Source of the DNA: Certhia americana
Lineage: Eukaryota; Chordata; Aves; Passeriformes; Certhiidae
Reading direction: 5' to 3'
Length of the DNA stretch: 64,000 bases
Assembly (NCBI GenBank): GCA_018697195.1
Contig: JAGMWU010000028.1
Coordinates: forward strand, 3,642,723 to 3,706,722
Each line of letters opens with the position of its first letter. Positions within the stretch are counted from its first letter, which is position 1. The notes beneath the pieces are model-generated. The model had not been told where the DNA came from, made no database searches, and saw only the letters and a program-made list of their open reading frames with translations. The translations under genes and the position numbers were made by a program. Below are positions 23,401 to 35,426 of this stretch, piece by piece.

Positions 23401-23954
23401 TGGGGTGTCCCCCATCGCTGTGTGGGACAGCTCGTGGAGCAGCTCCCGCCTCACTCGCCCTGATGTTCTTATAACACTTTCAGGGCCATTCTCTAAAAAG
23501 CATCCATTTCCCAGCCGCCTGCCACCCCCTCATGCATTTCCCTCATCACTGCACGGTTGCTGAGCTCTGCCAGAACCTCAGGCAGGACCAGGATGCAGAT
23601 CCATGAAATATTTCTGGGGAAGGGGGGGGTCCCTCCACACCCCACACCTAAACCAGCAAACCCAAGCGCTGACTTGTAAATTTATTTTGGCACAGCTGTG
23701 ATGAACAGTAATTGCTTTTTCCTGCCGCCGCCGCTAAAGAAAGCGATGAAAGCGGCTGAAATACGGTGGCGTAATGTTGGAATTTAATTAAAGGCAATGG
23801 AGCAGCGGTGCTGAAGGTGCTGAGGGCTGGCTGTGTGCCGCGGGTTTGGTGATGGATGTGTGACACCGGGGTGGGGGACACACCGTGGTCCCTGAGGAAT
23901 GGCACCTGTGGGGAGAGGGAGGCTGAAAGAGCTGAGCTGTGCCTTCCCGACATA

Positions 23955-24235
23955 AATCACAGAATCCCAGAATCAGTGAGGCTGGAGAATGCCTCCAACA
24001 CCATCGAGTCCAACTTGTGACCGATCCCCACCTGAATGCCACATGGTCACCTCAGGGATGGGGACTCCAAACCTCCTTGAGCAGCCCCTCGCAATGTTTA
24101 ACAACCCTTTCCATGGAGAAATTCCTGCTGATGTGCAACCTGACCCTCCCCTGCCACAGCTTGAGGATATATCCTCTTGTCCTGTCACTAATCCTTCTTT
24201 CAGGAACCCTCTTCCTTAGCAGGTCCCCAAAGCTC
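23955..24235 (-). mobile_element. CR1 LINE 3'-end fragment
   Basis: The plus strand begins 'atcacagaatcccagaatca', then 'atcgagtccaacttgtgacc', 'ctcagggatggggactccaa' and 'ctttccatggagaaattcct'. This is the order expected for a CR1 3' UTR read in reverse. Confidence 0.88.
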
Positions 24236-27200
24236 ACCTCACTCTTCCCAATTTACCCAAGAAAGCAGCAACAAGATGCTGAGATTTGTTCATCAGGTTG
24301 GCAATAGCAAATAAATCCTCAGCAGAGGCCAGGGAGCCCATTAAAAGAGCAAACTCAGCTGTGCTGGGAGGTGTGAACGCGCTAAGCTGAGCTTCCTCAG
24401 TGCTCCACTGCCAGCTCATGATGTGGAGAGGGGTCTAATGTAAATAAAAAATTCCAATTTGCTCCTATCACACGGATCCTGTGAGCTCACAGCTCTCACT
24501 TTGCAGAAGCTCTGCCTGGACATGCAGCTGGCTGAGCTGGTGCAAACCCAGGAATTACATGAGCTCACCTTGTTCTGGAGAAAACAGCAAAAAGATGCCC
24601 AAACCCATCCTTCCAACTTGTGATTCTGCCCATCAGGGGAATTACCCCAGGCCTAGCAGACTCATTGCACGATCTTTGGAGGGGAGGACAAGGGATTGGT
24701 GTTGGACAACTGGAGGATGGGGTTAGAGCTGTGATTCCTCCTCAGAAGGAGGTTGGCAGCACCAAAGCTCAGCAGGATCAGATTCTTTGTGGACAGAAAT
24801 CCACGACCACTTTCCCTTCCTCCCCACAGCAGAATCCCTGCTTTCCCAGGAAGGCATCTGCACCCCCCAGAGAAAGCAGCAGGAACAGACGTGTCAGACC
24901 CTGTATCCCCATGGGCAATCTTTGTTCCCATCCCCTGCCCACAGCGTCAACGCTGAATTTGACAGTGGATTTTCTATTTTTGCAGCCCCTTCATCATCCT
25001 CGCGGCTCTGGGAGCACCAAGCGGTGCCGAGGCTGCAGATGGGCTCGGCAAAAAGCCTTTCTTGGCTGGAAACAGCCGGAGCTGGCTGTGGGAAGCTGGG
25101 ACAGCACGGAGGGACAGTCTCCACCTTCCCTGCGAGCCCAGAAGCTGCCTCAGAGCTGCTGGCAGCGGTTCCGATGCCAGAGGAGCAGACGCGCCGCGCC
25201 GGCTGCTCCGGTTCTGGCAGCCTGGGGACAGGGCTGGTGTGACACAGCCCTGGGAATGGATCCGTGCCAGAGCAGGGAATGGCTGCACCCCACAGCTGAA
25301 CCCTTCCACTGCTGCCTGATGGGCTGCTGAAACCCTGCGTCCCCACCCACCTCCTTATCCGTGGCTTTTGGGTGACACCCGGGGAAGGGTCAGCCGACTG
25401 TGCCCATTTGTCACCCTGTCACTCACAGCCACGGCACAGGTGTGACCCCAGAGCCCTCATCCACCCGCCCGTCCCGGGCCTGCTCAGTACCTCAGGAAGT
25501 CAGAGCTGACTCCATTCTCTTCCCTCTTCTTTCCCTGCCTCTTTGCCACAGCTATTGGGCTGCTTATCCCACCATGAAATTCTTGTTTGGTTTCTGGAGC
25601 AGCAGATCTTTCCTGCATGCCTGCAGGTGTGACCTGGGTGCTGCTGGCTGCCAAAGCACTTTCCAGGGCAGGGGGAAAACGAATCTGTCCTGAAACTCGG
25701 AGACCACTTCCTTCTTACCCAAAGCCAGAGCCCTGACAGCCTGGAATGGGCTGGTTGGGGTCCCTCCATCTCTTCCCAGTGGAAATATTTCTGCTTCTCC
25801 TGCTCAGGCCCTTGAGGCTGGAAGGAATTTACTCCCAAAAGTGGAAGGTGTATTTTGGTGCCTGTTTGAACACCACAGCTGGTGCTGCAGGACAGGACAG
25901 GGGTTCCTGTGGTCTCTGTCACAACCAGACATTATATCCCAAGCTCATTTATAACTGGGACAACTGGGAAGAGCCACTGGCAGAATCCATGGCTGTGGTC
26001 AAAGCTGGCCCTTGCTGATGCAGCTTGTCAGGGTCCAAGGGTAAGAGCAGAGTCTGGTGGATCTCCCTCTGGAATTTTCCACAGCGTCAGCCCCACCATC
26101 ACCCCAGTGGGAAATGGTCCAGGAAGCAAAGCCAAGAGGCTCATGTTCACTTTCTTTCTTTCCATCACTGGAAAACTTCCCTTCCTGGATGGCACAGGGG
26201 AGGTGTTAGCCTGGAAAACCATGGGAGTGAAGGAGCTGGGGAAAGGGAACCCTGGAGGGACAGCTCTGAACCACACAGTGGAGCTTATGGAAGGGTTTGG
26301 GAGCAGTTTGCCCCTCGAGGGGGAATTCTCCTTTGTTTTCATGTGGCAAAATCAAACCCAGAGCAAAGGTTTGTGTGTCTCTGAAGTAACAAGGCAAGAG
26401 GTGCCCTCTGAAGCGACCAAGACTGACCTTGCTGCACACTGGTGTAAATGTGGCACAGCTCCTCCTGTGATTCCCATGCCAGCTCTTCCATGGATATCAT
26501 CCCTCTGCAGATGGAGCTCCTGCAGCCCAGACTGCTCTCACTCCCAGCCTAATGGAATGTGTTATTTCCCATCTCCCTCCCACTCAGAGTCATTACAGAG
26601 CTTCCACAGCTCACACTGCCTCAGCAATACCGGGAGCTTCCTGGAGCTGATCAGTCCCTGGACAAGGAGTATGCCTTTGGATCAAACATTAGAGCTGTAA
26701 TCCACTGCACGCTGCCTGTTCCATTATCCATTGGGAGCTTTCTCCTCTCCTGAGGGCTGCTTACGGCAGAGTGCTCCGAGGGGTGTTGTTCCAGCACAAA
26801 CAGAGCTCTTGGAATGAGCTCAGTGAGAACAGAACTCCTGTTAGGTTGGGAGGATAAAATTGGATTGGAATTGGATATATTCACGTAGATACCATTGATC
26901 TCATCCATCCGTACTTTACATATGTTGGATTTCCTGCTGCCAGCAGAGAGGAGTAGCTCTCAGATAAGCCAAAGGTATGGAAATGGAGAGCGGGATGTTC
27001 TAGTGGAATTAGGATTTCACCTTGGGGTGTGTTTGAGAGGCAGGAGAAAGGGCAGAGTGCTGTTCCCTCACACTGTGCCTGGCACAGCTGTTCCTCACCG
27101 TGCTGGTGGATTTATAGCACCAGGCTGATGGCGGGGGTTTGGGCACAGGGAGGATGAGCCCATCAGGGCTCCTGTGTTCTCCAGCAGTGTGGGAATGTGC

Positions 27201-27375
27201 CAGAGCACCCTCCTGGAGCAGGGAACTGGGTTAGGGACCCCCAGGTCCCCCCCTTGTGTCACCAGTTCAGTCAGGAGATCTGGTCAAGGTTTGCCTTGGT
27301 TTCCCTCATTGTCGAAAGGGATGGCTAAGACTGAATTCTCCTTAAAGATTGACTCCTCAGGCTTTGACACACACT

Positions 27376-27765
27376 TTCACAGAATCCCTGAGATTGGAAA
27401 ACCCCTTTGGGATCATCAAACCCCACCTTGTCCCCAGCCCAGGACACTGAGTGCCACATCCAGGTCTTCCTTGGACACCTCCAGGGATGGGCACTCCAAA
27501 CTTCCCTGGCCAGCCCCTACCAAGGCCTGAGCACCCTTTCCATGAGGAAATTCCTGCTTCTGTCCACCCTGAGCCTCCCCTGGCCCAGCCTGAGGACATT
27601 CCCTCTCCTCCTGTTCCTTGGGAGCAGAGCCCTGGCTGCGCCCTCCTCTCAGGGAGTTGTGCAGAGCCAGAAATTCCCCCTGATCCCCCTTTTCTCCAGC
27701 TTGAGCCCCTTCCCAGCTCCCTCAGCTCCTCACAGAACTCTCCAGAGCAGTGCTCAGGAAGGCAG
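27376..27765 (-). mobile_element. CR1 LINE 3'-end fragment next to the MLN polyadenylation site
   Basis: Begins 'cacagaatccctgagattgg', continues 'ccagggatgggcactccaaa', 'ctttccatgaggaaattcct' and 'cccagctccctcagctcctc'. It is a closely related copy of the element at 23955. It ends about 100 bp downstream of the MLN AATAAA signal and has the same orientation as MLN. Confidence 0.88.
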
Positions 27766-27867
27766 GGATGTTCTCCAGAACCTGGAGCCTTCCCTCTCTC
27801 TTCTTCACTCGCCATCTGTTTGAGAGGCTCGCAGGACAGAAGACACAAATCCTCCTTTTAATTATGC

Positions 27868-27974
27868 TGCACATTTATTATCTCACCTCAGATTTTGTTA
27901 ATCTCTCTCACAGATTTCGTTTACATAAGTGGAGTCTTTCAGCTTGAGCAGCTCCAGCGCTTTCTCTTCTGATC
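27868..27974 (-). CDS. MLN: MLN terminal exon with short 3' UTR and polyA signal
   Basis: The acceptor ATATCTGCAG ends at 27975 and the frame joins exon 4 cleanly, giving 24 residues and TAA at 27900-27898. An AATAAA follows at 27879-27874, only about 20 bases after the stop. The clean acceptor, open frame and polyA signal together support a real terminal exon. Its coding part has no counterpart that I recognise in human promotilin, so an alternative last exon remains possible. Confidence 0.65.
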
Positions 27975-30900
27975 CTGCAGATATCAGTCAGCTAAATAGA
28001 AAAGAGAGAAAAGCACAAGTGTCCTTAAATCTGGCATTCAGTCTTTCCAGAGCTTTATGTGTTGTTTCCTCCTCCTCAGCTCCCCAACTGAAAGCTCGGA
28101 GGCAAACTGGGATCAGCACAGGCAGAGCAGAGCAATCCCACAGGGAGAGTTTAAGCATCCCAGGAAAAGCAAAGGTGCAGGGACAGCCCCATCCCATCCC
28201 ATCCCATCCCATCCCATCCCATCCCATCCCATCCCATCCCATCCCATCCCATCCCATCCCATCCCATCCCATCCCATCCCATCCCATCCCNNNNNNNNNN
28301 NNNNNNNNNNNNNNNNNNNNNNNNNNNNNNNNNNNNNNNNNNNNNNNNNNNNNNNNNNNNNNNNNNNNNNNNNNNNNNNNNNNNNNNNNNGATTTCCCAG
28401 AGGAAAAGGAGGATTTGCAGCAAATTGGAGTGTAATTAAGTGTCAGTGTTAAGCCCCCGTGCAGGCAGCGAGGTTTTTCCAAGCTGGCTGCACGTGCTGA
28501 GCTGCCTCGCAGGTACAGCTGCTGTTATAAGCTCTGCTGGAAATTGTTCCCTGGAGACTGAGGACTTTTTGGGAGGAGGAGGAGGAGGAGGAGCAGGGAA
28601 GTGGCAAACAGAGCTGCTGGGAAGGGTTGTGCTGCTGCTGCCAGTCAGTGTCAGCTCTGGGACACAGGCAGCACCTTACAGGGGAATAACCTTCCCAGAA
28701 GGGTGCACATGGGAGCGGTTGGGATCTGAGGGCTCCACAAAGTGAGCAAACATGACACAAAAACCCTTCTGGGGAATATAAATGTCTCCGTGCTGATGAG
28801 CTAGTGAGAAGAAGGAAAGGCAGAATTCCCAAGGCAGAACTCAACCCTCTGACAGTACCATCTGGGGTGTCCTGTAACAGCTCTGCCAGCAGTTTCTCCA
28901 GGACATCTTGGTATTTTTCCAGCTGCCTTGGGGTGAGCCAAGCTCTGACAGGAAGGGCCTGCTGTGAAGGAAGGCAGAGAAATCAGAGCAAAAAGCTGAG
29001 GGGAGCAGAGGGAGGGAGGTTGGTGTGCTTTGACCCCACTTGGATCGAATTGGTGGAGGGTTTAGGGCGGATTTGGAGGGAAGAGGATGATCCTCATATA
29101 GGGAAAAGCAACATTTTGAAGGCAACACACTTGAGTTGTTCAGAGTGCTGTTGCATAACCCGTGGGCAGGCTCAGAAATCCAGAAAAAGGCACCTCCTGG
29201 CAGCAGGAACTGCAAAGAAAATAATTTCTGAACCTTCTAATCCTCCACTGTGTGGCACATCGACCCTTCCAGCCTGAGCCTGCAGAGCTCCTGCCCCAGC
29301 TATAGCTGAGGATGAGCTGTGGATCTGCTGGATCTGGAGCCAGCTGTGGCTGAAGCAAAGAGCTTTGTTCTGGTGCTGGTCAGCTGGGGGGTTGTGCTGG
29401 GTGTTCCACACTTTGAACTGGGCCTTTTTGCTGTTTAAATCCTGTTACTGACTGTTGGTGCATCACGATTGTGGGAGGAGTTGCACATTAAGCCGTGCCT
29501 TGGCCAAAGGCACACAAGCTGTGCCAGGACCTTTCTGGTCCTGCTGCCTGTGCCACGGGATCTGTCCCTTTTTGGGGAGACCTGCACCCTCCTTTTGCTG
29601 CCAGAGAATTGCTGAGCTCCCTGCAGGAGTGGCTGCCCACGCAGGGAGAAAGTTCCTTGTACTCAAGTGGAAAAGCACAATTTTCAGACTTGGCTCGCCA
29701 GGTAAGTCTGCCTTTGAGGGCTTAGCTTGGCACTTCAATCCCTAAAATTGCCCATTTTCTGCTCTGCATACAGACTTTGGGACCAAGTTTTTAAAGAAGT
29801 GCAGAGAACTGTGGGGTCAGAGGTGACACTGAGCAGGAGCTGAAGCAGAACTGAGAGTTCCTGCCCTGCACCTGCCTGGCAAAGAGACCTCGAGCTGTTC
29901 CCATCTTCCTCAGAGAGAAGCAGTTGGGTCTCAGGGGTGACCTGGCTGCTGAAGGACCAAGATAATGTGTGAGGTGGAGCTAAAATCCTCTCTGATGTAA
30001 ACAGGCAGGCTGGCAGAGGACATGTCTTGGACTCCTTGTCCCCTGCATGTCCTCGTGGGCTTCTCAGAGTCAAATGGCTCCACATACCTGGAGGGTCTTG
30101 GCTGTGTTGACATCCACACCAGATTGCTCAGAGAAACCTTCCTCCTCCAGCTGCTGCAGCGAGCTCAGGGATTTCTTCTGCCCTGCCTTGTTCCTCTCCT
30201 TTTCCTGCAGCTTCGGGGCAGAGAGCAGAGGGGGCAGTTGGGGATGCTGGGATCAACAGCAAAGCCACTCTGCACTATCCCAACAGCCAGGAATCCACGG
30301 TGGTGGGCACAGAACTAGCAGGATGGTGGAATCCTCCTGGGAAGGGGCCATCAGCTCTGACCTGAGTGGCCTTTGGGGACTGAAACTCAGCAGTGCTGGG
30401 GAAAAGGTCAGGTTACGGGGTAGGGTGTGAAGGTCTGCAGTAAACAAGCCCCACGTGTGGTGGGGGAACCCTGTCAGCAGGACATGGGAGCTGACAGCAC
30501 TGGGACCTTCCCCAGCTGTCCCACAGAACTTGGCCTGGGTCTGTTCTGGGGCACTGCAGGGAAATAGGACCAAGCCCTGCACATGCAGAGCCCTGCACGT
30601 GCAGAGCCCTGTGCAGAGATCACGTTTTCCCAGACCTTTCTGCAGGTCTGTAATGTCAGCCCGTTCCCATTTATGGGGCTGAAGTTACCTTCAGGACCCT
30701 CTGGAAAAAGCCAGAGGTGCTTTGGAGTATGACAGACAGCAGGACACATCAAACGTGGCACAGGCCATGCTCAGTGTGCGGTGTGTGAGCACAGGAGGAG
30801 CAAGGACAGCTTTTGGGGGACAGATCTCCCCTTTTTTCATCCAGAAAACCCCCAATCCCTGGCAGAGCTACAAGGGCTGTGGGGTACAAACCCGTGTGGG

Positions 30901-31590
30901 TCCCCATCCTCTCAAGGGCATTGCAGGATGCCTGTGCCCCCCACAAAAAGCAATTGTTATCCAGGGATGGGTGTTGGCAGCCGGATTTCTGCCGGTAGCC
31001 AGGGGCTCGGCAGTGCGGGGGAAGCTCACTGGGGCTGTGTTTCAGAAGCTGCCGGCTCTGAGCCTGCCTGACACCTTTCAACGGTATTTGTTTCACTTCA
31101 AAAGGAAAAACGTTCTCTCAGCACGTCCCAGAGGTGACAACCAGCCGGGGGATGGTTAATTATTTGTTACAACAAAAGAGCCATCACTGAGCTGATGGGA
31201 GGCTGCAGCTGCTCTGGAAACATTCCAGCACCGAGGAAAGGGAAAGGACCCGCAGTGACTGCCGTGACACCCCCACAGGTGTGGCAGACCTTTGGTAGAG
31301 GGGTGCAGGCTCTTCCTTTCTACCTCACACCTTAAAAATTCCCTGCTTCCCCCCAAAGCCGAGGATTTGGGGATAAGGATATGGCAGTGTCTCCTGTTGG
31401 TGGTGTGTGCTGGCGGTTTGGGGGATGAGGGTGGGAGAAACCTTCCCTGGTTTATTCATTCCAGAGGGGTTACCTGCATTTTCTGGAAGTCGCTCTGGGT
31501 GAAGAAGGGCATGAAACCTTGGGTGTGCTCAGCCAGCACGGACAGCAGGGACACCAGCAGCAAACTGGCCACCACCTTCCTCGAAACCAT
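27898..31590 (-). CDS. MLN: Promotilin, four coding exons, ~137 aa
   Basis: Motilin is a secreted gut peptide that triggers migrating motor complexes through the motilin receptor. Coding exons read leftwards: 31474-31590, 30088-30204, 28859-28961 and 27898-27974, with matching phases. The first encodes a signal peptide (MVSRKVVASLLLVSLLSVLA then EHTQG) and the start of the hormone, FMPFFTQSDFQKMQ. The second continues EKERNKAGQ and a KK dibasic cleavage site, then a Gln/Glu-rich associated peptide. The third has WLTPRQLEKYQDVLEKLL, matching the conserved NSRQLEKYPATLEGLL part of human promotilin. The last encodes SEEKALELLKLKDSTYVNE-ICERD and a stop. Human promotilin is 115 residues, so the last exon appears to be an extension. 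Position between LEMD2 and RH2 supports the call. Confidence 0.92.
28186..28290. repeat. CCCAT pentamer array interrupted by a gap
   Basis: About 20 perfect CCCAT units run straight into 100 Ns (28291-28390), so the true length is unknown. It lies in the last MLN intron. On the transcribed strand (minus) it reads GGGAT repeats, so the MLN pre-mRNA carries G3 tracts every five bases. Confidence 0.97.
28291..28390. other. Assembly gap (100 N)
   Basis: The gap starts exactly within the CCCAT array; sequence after it is unique. Confidence 0.99.
28859..28961 (-). CDS. MLN: MLN exon 4: conserved associated-peptide segment
   Basis: Encodes LTPRQLEKYQDVLEKLLAEL then LQDTPD. The acceptor is CACAGCAG, a NAGNAG arrangement, so inclusion or skipping of one Gln is possible without a frame change. 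The donor is GTACTG, which is weaker than average. Confidence 0.88.
30088..30204 (-). CDS. MLN: MLN exon 3: hormone C-terminus, dibasic site, associated peptide
   Basis: The exon is 117 bp and in phase 0 at both ends, bounded by CTGCAG and GTATGT. It encodes EKERNKAGQKK, so the mature hormone would have 23 residues rather than the usual 22, because of an extra Ala before GQ. The associated peptide follows: SLSSLQQLEEEGFSEQ and onward. Confidence 0.93.
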
Positions 31591-31599
31591 CCTGAGAGC
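31474..31599 (-). CDS. MLN: MLN exon 2: signal peptide and hormone N-terminus
   Basis: The acceptor is TTGTCCAG (ending at 31600) after a pyrimidine-rich stretch, followed by a 9-base 5' UTR segment and ATG at 31590. The 39 codons end with the donor GTAACC. Signal peptidase is expected to cut after EHTQG, leaving Phe as residue 1 of motilin, as in other species. Confidence 0.93.
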
Positions 31600-33390
31600 C
31601 TGGACAACACGGGAAAGGGGACACCAGGGCATGAGTGGAGAGGGAGGTTCAACAAGAAACGCCTTTGGCTCTGCACCAGCTGCAATCCAGCTCAGCCCCA
31701 GCCCACCAGAGGGATATTTACTCTTCCAGTTGCTCCTGAGCTGAGAATAGAAGTGCCTTGACTGACAATTCTCTTCTCAAAGCTGTTTGTGTAAACAGAT
31801 TCGTTCTTGAGCAACATCTCCAGAGATTTGAAGCCCAGCCCTTCAGGATTGCTCAGGCTTCCCTGAGCTCAGGAGCCTCAGCCCTGCAGCTCTGTTGGTT
31901 TAAGACCTGCACACATCCAGAGCAAACCCATCAATCCCAGTGCCAGCACGGGAGACAGAGATGCTGCAAAGAGAAAAACCTTCACACAGCGGTTTTTTTA
32001 ACTTTTGGTTTGATTTTCCTCACCACTGGAAACCTTCCTGGGTGGACTGGATCTTTTAAGAAGCCTCGTTGAGTTCAAGGGAGATGGGAAAGGCATTTTC
32101 CAGCCTGGCTCTGTCTGAGCCTGGAATAAAGGGCTTTAAAAACCACCTCTGAAGTGATCTAACTGTGACTTCTCGTCAGGAAAGGACTTATGTAAACATT
32201 GAATGCTCTCTTTAAATATTAAAATATTCTCTCTGGACAGACTTAATGAAGTCTGGTCCTACAGCTTAACTTCTCCACCTGATTGGAGCCTGATCCTTAA
32301 TTAGTTTCAGCAACCTCTTGGTTTGGACATTATTGAGAAGACATTGTTAGGTCAGATTTGACTCCTGAATTAGATTTCCCATGAATATCAGCTGGTATTG
32401 AATTGAGGGCCAGTGAAAGTTAATAAATATTCCCTTTTTATAGCACCTGTCAGTCACATCCTCTCCTCTCCCTTCCCTGAGCACTGCACTGGTGCCATCT
32501 CCCCCTGCCCACACAGACAGGGCCACCAGAGCCACCTCCTGCCCTGGGACATCCCAGGGTGTCCCAGCCCTCTTTCCTGCAAGGATCCAGGCAGGAATTC
32601 TCAGGCTCTGCCCTTGCAATGCAACCTCAGCAACATCAATCTTTGGTGCTTTTTCATTTGTTCTATCACTGCAGTAAATATATAAATAAATAAAATACTG
32701 CTGAATACAAAGAAAATAAACCCAGTCACCTCCTTCATCTCTTCTTGGCTAATTCCTTTGGGAATTGATTCTCTCCCTCATCTCCTGGAAAAACACCCAC
32801 ACAGGCTTCTCCACTCAGAAATATCCCTGTGGAATGGCCCTCCCCTGTTTGGCAGGCAGGACCTGTATTCCAGCCCTGAGCTCTCCAGCTCAGCACCTCT
32901 CCAGGCAGAGAGCACTTGGGGGATTTGCTTCCCAGCTCTGAAGGGAAAGGAAAATAGCAGGATGATCCTGAGTTCAGCATCAGCGCTGTGCCCTGTGGGG
33001 CTGGGACAGCTCTGCTCACCCCCAAAACCCCATCAAGTGCCAGTGTGGGGCAGGAGGGGTGGGCAGCTGGCACAGTGACAGGACAGGACAGTCACCTACC
33101 GAGCTGTTCCCCAACAAATCCAACAATTCCTGGCACTAGGACCTGTCTGAGGGTTGTTTTCTGCCTGCTCAGAGCAGCTCCCCGAGCACAGAGGGCACCA
33201 GAGCTCCCCACAGCCCTGCAGCAGTGCCCGGGGTCTGCCGGGTGCCCACAGGAACCAGGAGCTGCTGGAATCGGTGCTCCCGAGATGGAGCTGAGGGAAA
33301 AGCACCTTCCCCCTTGTTTCAGCATCCATTTTGTTCCCTCCTTCTCCTCTGAGCTGGCTCTGCTGTGGCCAAGGGGGAGCCAAGACCTAC

Positions 33391-33482
33391 CTGGGAGTGC
33401 AGCCACAGGACAATGAAGGTCGGAGCTCTTCTCCCTCCTGTCAAACCTGGATGCTCCTGCTGCTTCCCCTCCCTTTATAAAC
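33391..33482 (-). promoter_or_regulatory. MLN: MLN promoter (TATA box) and non-coding exon 1
   Basis: A TATA box TTTATAAA lies at 33481-33474 on the minus strand. About 85 bases downstream a good donor, CTCCCAG|GTAGGT, sits at 33391/33390, so a non-coding exon of about 55-60 bp (TSS near 33448) is predicted. This matches the family structure, where exon 1 of MLN is untranslated. It then splices to the acceptor at 31600. Confidence 0.65.
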
Positions 33483-34235
33483 CCATCCAGGCACTGCAGT
33501 CACTCACCTGTGACCCTGGGCAGCTGCCTGGCCTGCATGGAAACGGCTTTTCCCAGAATGTCGTTATCTGCGCTGGAGTTTTCCGAGTTTCTCGTTTCCA
33601 GGCAGATCCCTCTGCTCCCTCCCCAGCTTCTTCAGCTGTTCCCGGTGGTCCCACAGCTGAGGCAGATCTGCTTGCTGCCTCAGTTTCCTCTAAGATAGAG
33701 AAATTCCTCTCTCCTGGCTTGTGTTTTTACATCCTGAGCTGCAGGACAAGGTTTTTAGGATGTGAATGTCCCAGTATGAATGACACCCATGTCAATTATA
33801 TTTTTGCTGTAATTGCAAATCATGGGAATATCAAAGTTGCTACTTTGAATCTTCAAGTGGCCCTTTCTCCCATCCTCACTGAGCCTGGCACACTGATCCC
33901 CTCGGGAACACAAACCCTGCTCTGTCATCCCTCTCCAGACAAACGAGGTGCTGAGAGAGGGAGGGAATTCTGTGAGAACTCATCCGTGCTCTGCTGGGAC
34001 CATCAGCCCAGAGCTGCTGCCAGAGGGTTTGGGATCAGGCCAGGCACATCCTGGTGCTGCTCCTGAGGGAGTCTGGGAGCAGCCAGGCGAGGGGCAGGAG
34101 GGAAAAAAAGAGTTGGGAAGCCATGAAATCCTCCTGCTGCATCCAACGGGATCTCTGGGCTGGGAGAGCAGGGAGCAGCAGCATTCCTGCTTGGCTGGGG
34201 AGGGAGATGGGGAGCAGCGATTGCCCAGCCCGGGA

Positions 34236-34292
34236 ATGCCATTTGCCACCTGGGAATGCCATTTGCCACCTGGGAATGCCATTTGTCACCTG
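34236..34292. repeat. Three-copy 18-bp tandem repeat
   Basis: 'tgggaatgccatttgccacc' type units, three in a row, the last with 'tgtc' instead of 'tgcc'. Confidence 0.9.
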
Positions 34293-35426
34293 GCCCCATC
34301 GCAGCCAGTCAATAGGACGCGGGCACACCAGGTGTCACCAGGGAGCTGCTGCTGTCACAGCCGTCAATAACGCTCGATCTGGGACAGAGCCCTCCTGAAA
34401 AACCTCCTGTCCAGCACTCAGGTGCTTCCCGGATCCCTGGGCATCCTCCCCAGCTTATCACCCCGTGGGCAGTGGAAAGCTCCCGGAGACTCCAGCCCAG
34501 TTTTGCTCCCTGGAAACCTCCCCGGGAATGTGGTGATGGTGATGGAAAGGATGTCACCCACACAGTGTGGGGTTTTCCCCTCCCTTCCCTAAACAATTTG
34601 CATAAACCCCATCCGATTTCCACTTTAATTGACTTTTCCAGTCCTTTTCTTCACTTGGTTATGATGGATGCAGCTGACGAGTCAGCAGATGGTGCTGGGA
34701 AGTGACAAATTAGTTACCAAGAAAGGTCACTTTTCCAAAGCACTAAACTTTCCCGTGTCTTGTCCCACTGTCCCTCCAAGACACGTCCGGCTGGCAGCTT
34801 TCCATCCATCTGGGATGGAGCCTTCTGCCTCGGGAAGGACAACCTTCCAAATCAAACAGAGGGATGAAAATTAATCATATCTGTATTAGCTGCATGCAGC
34901 CTGCCAGCTTCACCTCTTAATTATGCAAGAGTGCTCCGAAAGGAAGGAGTCGTGGAGCTGAAAATAAAGGATCTGACTCCAGGTCTGGAAGCACCAGGGC
35001 GGGTGGGAGCAACAGGCACCTCCTGGCTCTGGCTCAGCCCAGTCCATAAACTCAGCTTTTGGCACATCCTGCCTGCAAAACAAGGATAAATGAAACAAAA
35101 AAAATCCCAGCTGGAGGTCTCCCTGCCAGCACTGTAATTCCAAAATTCCATCCTGCTGCATCCCTGGCACAGTTTGCAACTTGCAGCCCCCGAAACTCCC
35201 CATTGGGCTCTGGTGCCAAATGGCAGCAGAGGTTAGAGGCTCAACAAAAACACGCTGTGCACGATGGGTTTGGGTGCAGTTCTGCTTGTTCCAAAAGTTA
35301 AACGTTTGGCATAACCAGGAGTGGTTTACCCAGGGAACTGTCATGCAGGGGCCAGCGCATGTCCCTGGTAGCAGCTGCAGTGTCAAGGACGCAGGGGCAA
35401 GTGCTCCCATTGCCAGCCACAGACTT

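Larger units (their letters stand above)
23401..27850. other. LEMD2-MLN intergenic spacer
   Basis: No gene was recognised. The spacer holds two minus-oriented CR1 copies (23955-24235 and 27376-27765). An AT-rich patch at 23680-23800 could be a conserved element. The remainder is unremarkable GC-moderate sequence. Confidence 0.6.

Noticed and set aside
28449..28858. Read-through of MLN exon 4 into its intron as an alternative C-terminus
   Set aside because: The frame continues far without a stop and has no homology, whereas a spliced terminal exon with acceptor and polyA signal exists at 27974.
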